A stretch of 8,988 nt of DNA, taken from the NCBI GenBank assembly GCA_946482385.1, contig CAMLRI010000054.1:1-8988 (forward strand), given 5' to 3'. This DNA is from an uncultured Cellvibrio sp. (GTDB taxonomy: Bacteria; Pseudomonadota; Gammaproteobacteria; Pseudomonadales; Cellvibrionaceae). Below the pieces are notes generated by a model. It searched no databases, was not told where the DNA came from, and saw nothing but the letters and a program-made list of their open reading frames with translations. A program made the position numbers and the translations under genes. This document shows positions 6,207 to 8,988 of the stretch, in pieces; the stretch's first letter is position 1, and the number at the start of each line of letters is the position of its first letter.

Positions 6207-7220
6207 TCAACCCGCCCGGCGCCCCTGGGGACGCAGCACTACCCCCCAATCGAGCAGCAACTCTTCCCACAGCAGTTGCTTATTGGGGTTAGCACCACTG
6301 AGCAATAACTTTTTGGAGTGCAGCAACTTTTCCACATAGCGATGCAGCAGCGATGGGCTGACCTGGGCCAAGCGCTCGCGCAATTCCACCGGCCAATTCG
6401 CTACCTGGGATTGATCGCCACTGGCCAGCCAGCAGGCTAACTGGTGCATTAACCCTAGCAGCCACTCCATCAACGCCAGGGCATCGCCATTGTGCCAACT
6501 GGCTGCCAGCTCAATGGCCGACACTTGCCCCAGGCTCAAACGGGTTAATTGCTGCAATTGTTGTTCGCGCTGCTCCAGGGCATCGCCCTCCAACAGGCCC
6601 AAGGCAATCAGGGGGGCTCCCCGCGCGGCAGCCAAGAGCGATTCAGCCGCAATATCGCGCCCCACCAGCAAAGGCGATAGCCAGCGCAATACCTGCTCCT
6701 GGCGCGGCATAGGCAGGGCACGCAACTGGCAGCGGCTGCGAATGGTGGGCAAGACCGCGCTAGGGCTGTGGGATACCAAAAGCAACAGGGTATTGGCTGC
6801 CGGCTCTTCCAGGGATTTAAGCAGGGCATTGGCAGCATTGGTATTCATCGCCTCTGCCGGTTCCAACACCACTACTTTATAGCCGGATTGCTGGGCGGTT
6901 TTACTGAGCGATTCGGTCAGTTCACGCACCTGGTCAACCTTGATGGCCTTGCCCTGCTCTTCCGGCTCCAGCCATAACAAATCCGGGTGGGTGGCAGCCT
7001 TGTTCAACTCGCAACCACGGCACTGGCCGCAAGCGCCGCCTTCGCGCGGATTCTGGCACAACAGCAACTGCGCCAAAGCCTCGGCAAAATGGCGCTTACC
7101 CACCCCTTTGGGGCCGGCCAACATCAAGGCATGGGGCAGTTTTTTGTGGGCAATCAATTGCGCCAACTGCTGCCACTCGCCTAGCTGCCAGGGATAGGGG
7201 TGCAAGGGGAAATCGCTCAT
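6207..7220 (-). CDS. holB: DNA polymerase III delta' subunit
   Basis: Clamp-loader subunit of the replicative polymerase; with delta and the tau/gamma proteins it opens and loads the beta sliding clamp. The 337-residue protein shows the AAA+ layout: LPHALMLAGPKGVGKRHFAEAL (28-49), with a Walker-A-like GPKGVGKR; a zinc module with C55, C64, C67 and C70 (GACGQCRGC); the region around LEPAEAMNTNAANALLKSLEEP (119-140); and the sensor-1 SRC motif at 162-164. The C-terminal 130 residues are helical and leucine-rich, as in the collar domain. Length matches the family (about 330). The ATG at 7220 gives the common MxxxxPYPWQ start. In Pseudomonas holB follows tmk; here the gene directly upstream is divergent rluA, so holB must start its own transcript. 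pilZ follows after 128 bases. Confidence 0.94.
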   Translation of the reverse strand: MSDFPLHPYPWQLGEWQQLAQLIAHKKLPHALMLAGPKGVGKRHFAEALAQLLLCQNPREGGACGQCRGCELNKAATHPDLLWLEPEEQGKAIKVDQVRELTESLSKTAQQSGYKVVVLEPAEAMNTNAANALLKSLEEPAANTLLLLVSHSPSAVLPTIRSRCQLRALPMPRQEQVLRWLSPLLVGRDIAAESLLAAARGAPLIALGLLEGDALEQREQQLQQLTRLSLGQVSAIELAASWHNGDALALMEWLLGLMHQLACWLASGDQSQVANWPVELRERLAQVSPSLLHRYVEKLLHSKKLLLSGANPNKQLLWEELLLDWGVVLRPQGRRAG

Positions 7221-7344
7221 AGCGTCTCTGTCCAGCCAAAAATGGCCGCAAGCTTACCAATCCGGGGGGATATTTGCGATAATCCGCGCCCTTTTGCCGA
7301 TAGGCCTTTTGCTTAGAGGCCAGCCCCTGCAGACATAGCCACCC
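7221..7344. promoter_or_regulatory. Divergent intergenic region holB / rluA with a candidate rluA promoter
   Basis: This 124-base gap must hold promoters for both holB and rluA. For rluA, TTACCA (7254-7259) and GATAAT (7278-7283) are 18 bases apart, a reasonable sigma-70 pair about 60 bases before the ATG. Between that pair and the start, GGCCT (7303-7307) and AGGCC (7317-7321) can form a short stem in the leader. No clear promoter for holB is visible. Confidence 0.45.
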
Positions 7345-7983
7345 ATGAGCCACAGCGACCTGGATATTCTTTACCTCGACGATGACCTGCTGATCGCCAA
7401 CAAGCCTTCGGGGCTGCTGACCGTACCCGGCAAAGGGCCGGAAAACCAACATTGCCTCTACAAACAGGCACTGGCGTTTAACCCCAATGCACGCATAGTA
7501 CACAGGCTCGACCAGGCCACTTCCGGCATAGTGATGTTCCCCCTCAACTACCCCTGCCTCAAGCAGCTGACCCACCAGTTTGAAGCGCGAGCCATCCACA
7601 AGCGCTATATCGCTGTGGTTGAAGGCTTGGTCGATGCCGATGAAGGCGAAATCAAGCTGCCGCTCATTTGCGACTGGCCCAATCGCCCCAGGCAAATGGT
7701 GTGTTTCGAGCAGGGTAAATCGGCCCATACCCGCTACCGGGTGCTGATGCGAGACACCCAAGCGCAAACCAGCCGGGTCGAACTGGAGCCGGTGAGCGGC
7801 CGCACCCACCAATTGCGCGTACACATGCTCAGCCTGGGCCACCCCATACTCGGCGACCGCCTTTACGCCCCTGAAGCTGTGATCGCCCAATCGCCACGGC
7901 TGCTGCTGCATTCCCAGGAGCTTTGGCTAAACCACCCCATCAGCAACCAACCCCTGCATATTCGCTGCCCCGCCAGCTTTTAA
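7345..7983 (+). CDS. rluA: Dual-specificity RNA pseudouridine synthase RluA (23S rRNA U746 / tRNA U32)
   Basis: Converts uridine to pseudouridine in 23S rRNA (U746) and in several tRNAs (U32), as known for E. coli RluA. The 212-residue protein is close to the 219 of E. coli. It shows the catalytic HRLDQATSG at 53-61, with nucleophile D56; the opening ILYLDDDLLIANKPSGLLTVPG (8-29); the RluA-specific LPLICDWPNRPRQMVC (104-119 region); and GRTHQLRVHMLSLGHPILGDRLYAP near the C-terminus. There is no S4 domain, which separates RluA from RluC and RluD. The ATG at 7345 has no clear ribosome site, but its position fits the family start. The gene is divergent from holB and appears to be alone; 176 bases separate it from the next gene. 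Confidence 0.95.
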   Translation: MSHSDLDILYLDDDLLIANKPSGLLTVPGKGPENQHCLYKQALAFNPNARIVHRLDQATSGIVMFPLNYPCLKQLTHQFEARAIHKRYIAVVEGLVDADEGEIKLPLICDWPNRPRQMVCFEQGKSAHTRYRVLMRDTQAQTSRVELEPVSGRTHQLRVHMLSLGHPILGDRLYAPEAVIAQSPRLLLHSQELWLNHPISNQPLHIRCPASF

Positions 7984-8159
7984 GCACATCTCCCGCCTTA
8001 TAAAACCAAAACTTGTTTGCCCATCGGCTTATATGAATAAATTATATATAGCCCATATGAGTTATTGCCTAAACTCATAAAGCCTCGCCAAAATTGATAA
8101 CTAGAACACACATCCGTTATATGCATCTCAATCAACACAAATACTTTAAGGAACAGCTC
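7984..8159 (+). promoter_or_regulatory. AT-rich upstream region of the TraF-like gene, with promoter and 8+8 inverted repeat
   Basis: A 176-base AT-rich gap after rluA; no terminator for rluA is apparent. A promoter candidate for the next gene is TTGATA (8094-8099) with TATATG (8118-8123), 18 bases apart and ending 36 bases before the ATG. Upstream of it is a perfect inverted repeat, TATGAGTT-N8-AACTCATA (8056-8079), 14 bases before the -35, a good place for a dimeric regulator. AAGGA (8148-8152) is a strong ribosome site seven bases before ATG 8160. Confidence 0.55.
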
Positions 8160-8988
8160 ATGAAAAAAACCCTTCTTAGCCTGGCTTTAATTGCTGCAAG
8201 CAGCGGCGCACTGGCCACCGAAACCTACAACGGCCGCCTCAGCGGTATGGCCGGTGCGGGTTATGTCACCGGCGGCTATAGCGACGGCGTACTCCTTAAC
8301 CCCAGTTTGATTGCCAGTTATGGTGAAAAAGATGATTTTGCCCTGGTGATTAATGGCGGTGCCTTTGGTGCCGACGAAGATGACCTGATTGATGGCCTGG
8401 ATGACTTGGTTGATAAAATTGACCAGTTGGAGAACACCACCAACCTGAGCGAACAAGATGCCGATGAGTTGATTGCCCTGCTGGAAAATGTTGATGAAAA
8501 ATCCCTCGGCGTTAACCTGGGTGGCAGTGTGGTAGTTGCTATTCCCAACTCTTTCCTATCGGCGGCGGTGATTGCGCGCACCGGCGGGAACGTTAATGTC
8601 CTGACCGATGTGACCGATGAAGATTATGCCGAAATCAGGAGCGCCCAAGGCGGCGACTTTGATCCTGAAACAAGACTCACATCCTCAGTCCTGGCACGCG
8701 GTGTATTGGTAACGGAAGTGGGTATAGCCCTGGCCAAAAATTTTGCCACCAACGACAGCTACCAATTGCTGATTGGCGTAACCCCCAAGCGCGTGGAAGT
8801 AGAAACCATTGTTTATGAAGCTACAGTTGCTGATTACGACGAAGATGACCTAGATGCTGATGACTATACAGTGACTGGCGAAAGCACTGGTTTGGATGCA
8901 GGTGTAACCTACATTCGCGGCGGTTTGCGTGCAGGCTTAAGCATCAGCAATTTGAAATCTGAAAAATTTAAATCCATAGCCGACGACG
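8160..8988 (+). CDS. TraF-like exported outer-membrane protein (PF13729-type), 3' end cut by window
   Basis: The first 276 codons of an exported protein. A classic signal peptide, MKKTLLSLALIAASSGALA, is followed by mature TETYNG (cleavage after A19). The mature N-terminus has GRLSGMAGAGYVTGGYSDGV then LLNPSLIASYG, the glycine-rich start and NPS/A motif of the PF13729 'TraF' family; these are chromosomal, beta-barrel-like outer-membrane proteins despite the conjugation-derived name. Residues 72-113 are a strongly acidic, helix-prone insert (DEDDLIDGLDDLVDKIDQLE and on). A second acidic run, DYDEDDLDADDY, spans 225-236 after IGVTPKRVEVET. Alternating short strands elsewhere fit a barrel. The start is secure: AAGGA is seven bases upstream. 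No conjugation genes are nearby, so a role in DNA transfer should not be assumed; function is unknown. The C-terminal half is probably missing. Confidence 0.8.
   Translation, partial: MKKTLLSLALIAASSGALATETYNGRLSGMAGAGYVTGGYSDGVLLNPSLIASYGEKDDFALVINGGAFGADEDDLIDGLDDLVDKIDQLENTTNLSEQDADELIALLENVDEKSLGVNLGGSVVVAIPNSFLSAAVIARTGGNVNVLTDVTDEDYAEIRSAQGGDFDPETRLTSSVLARGVLVTEVGIALAKNFATNDSYQLLIGVTPKRVEVETIVYEATVADYDEDDLDADDYTVTGESTGLDAGVTYIRGGLRAGLSISNLKSEKFKSIADD

Noticed and set aside
7096..7911. 271-codon open frame on the minus strand
   Set aside because: It overlaps rluA antisense and the start of holB; the RluA and HolB identities are strong, so this frame is fortuitous.
8160..8988. Conjugation or mobile-element role for the TraF-like gene
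   Set aside because: No other transfer genes, integrase, transposase or terminal repeats are visible; PF13729 proteins are commonly chromosomal and exported.
1..8988. CRISPR arrays, tRNA/rRNA genes, insertion sequences or a defence system
   Set aside because: No regularly spaced repeats, no recognisable RNA gene, and no nuclease/helicase defence cluster; TatD, dUTPase and RapA are explained by housekeeping roles.

Overview
The window looks like ordinary chromosome from a free-living gammaproteobacterium. Gene content (RapA, Mdh with an MKAPVRV-type N-terminus, RluA, and the holB-pilZ-tatD order known from Pseudomonas) points to the Pseudomonadales/Cellvibrionales side of the class. A Cellvibrio-like genus is my best guess; this is inference from gene order and protein resemblance only. 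I see no rRNA, tRNA, CRISPR array, insertion sequence or prophage gene.

Left part (1-3067). The window opens inside rapA (minus strand, first 70 codons, GTG start at 212). Divergent from it is a D-hexose-6-phosphate mutarotase (YeaD-like, 396-1337). A strong two-way hairpin terminator (1357-1393) separates it from convergent malate dehydrogenase (1409-2392, GTG start). After a 294-base regulatory gap comes a small YkgJ-type cysteine-cluster protein on the plus strand (2687-3067). Its stop codon overlaps that of the next minus-strand gene.

Middle part (3064-7220). Five genes run on the minus strand, in transcription order holB (DNA polymerase III delta'), pilZ (type IV pilus PilZ), tatD (TatD/YcfH metal-dependent hydrolase), a dimeric all-alpha dUTPase, and a 366-residue membrane protein that I do not recognise. 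tatD, the dUTPase and the membrane protein are tightly packed (10 and 32 bases apart) and form one unit. A hairpin with a T-run sits between pilZ and tatD, and a 128-base gap with several small dyads lies between holB and pilZ.

Right part (7221-8988). Divergent from holB is rluA (rRNA/tRNA pseudouridine synthase). After an AT-rich 176-base regulatory gap containing a clean 8+8 base inverted repeat, the window ends inside a gene for an exported TraF-like (PF13729-type) outer-membrane protein with very acidic segments.

Most genes are housekeeping: central metabolism (mutarotase, Mdh), transcription recycling (RapA), DNA replication and nucleotide hygiene (HolB, TatD, dUTPase), RNA modification (RluA) and pilus assembly (PilZ). 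The least explained item is the AT-richer 366-residue membrane protein at the 3' end of the tatD-dUTPase unit. I do not see convincing evidence of a new defence or mobile system.
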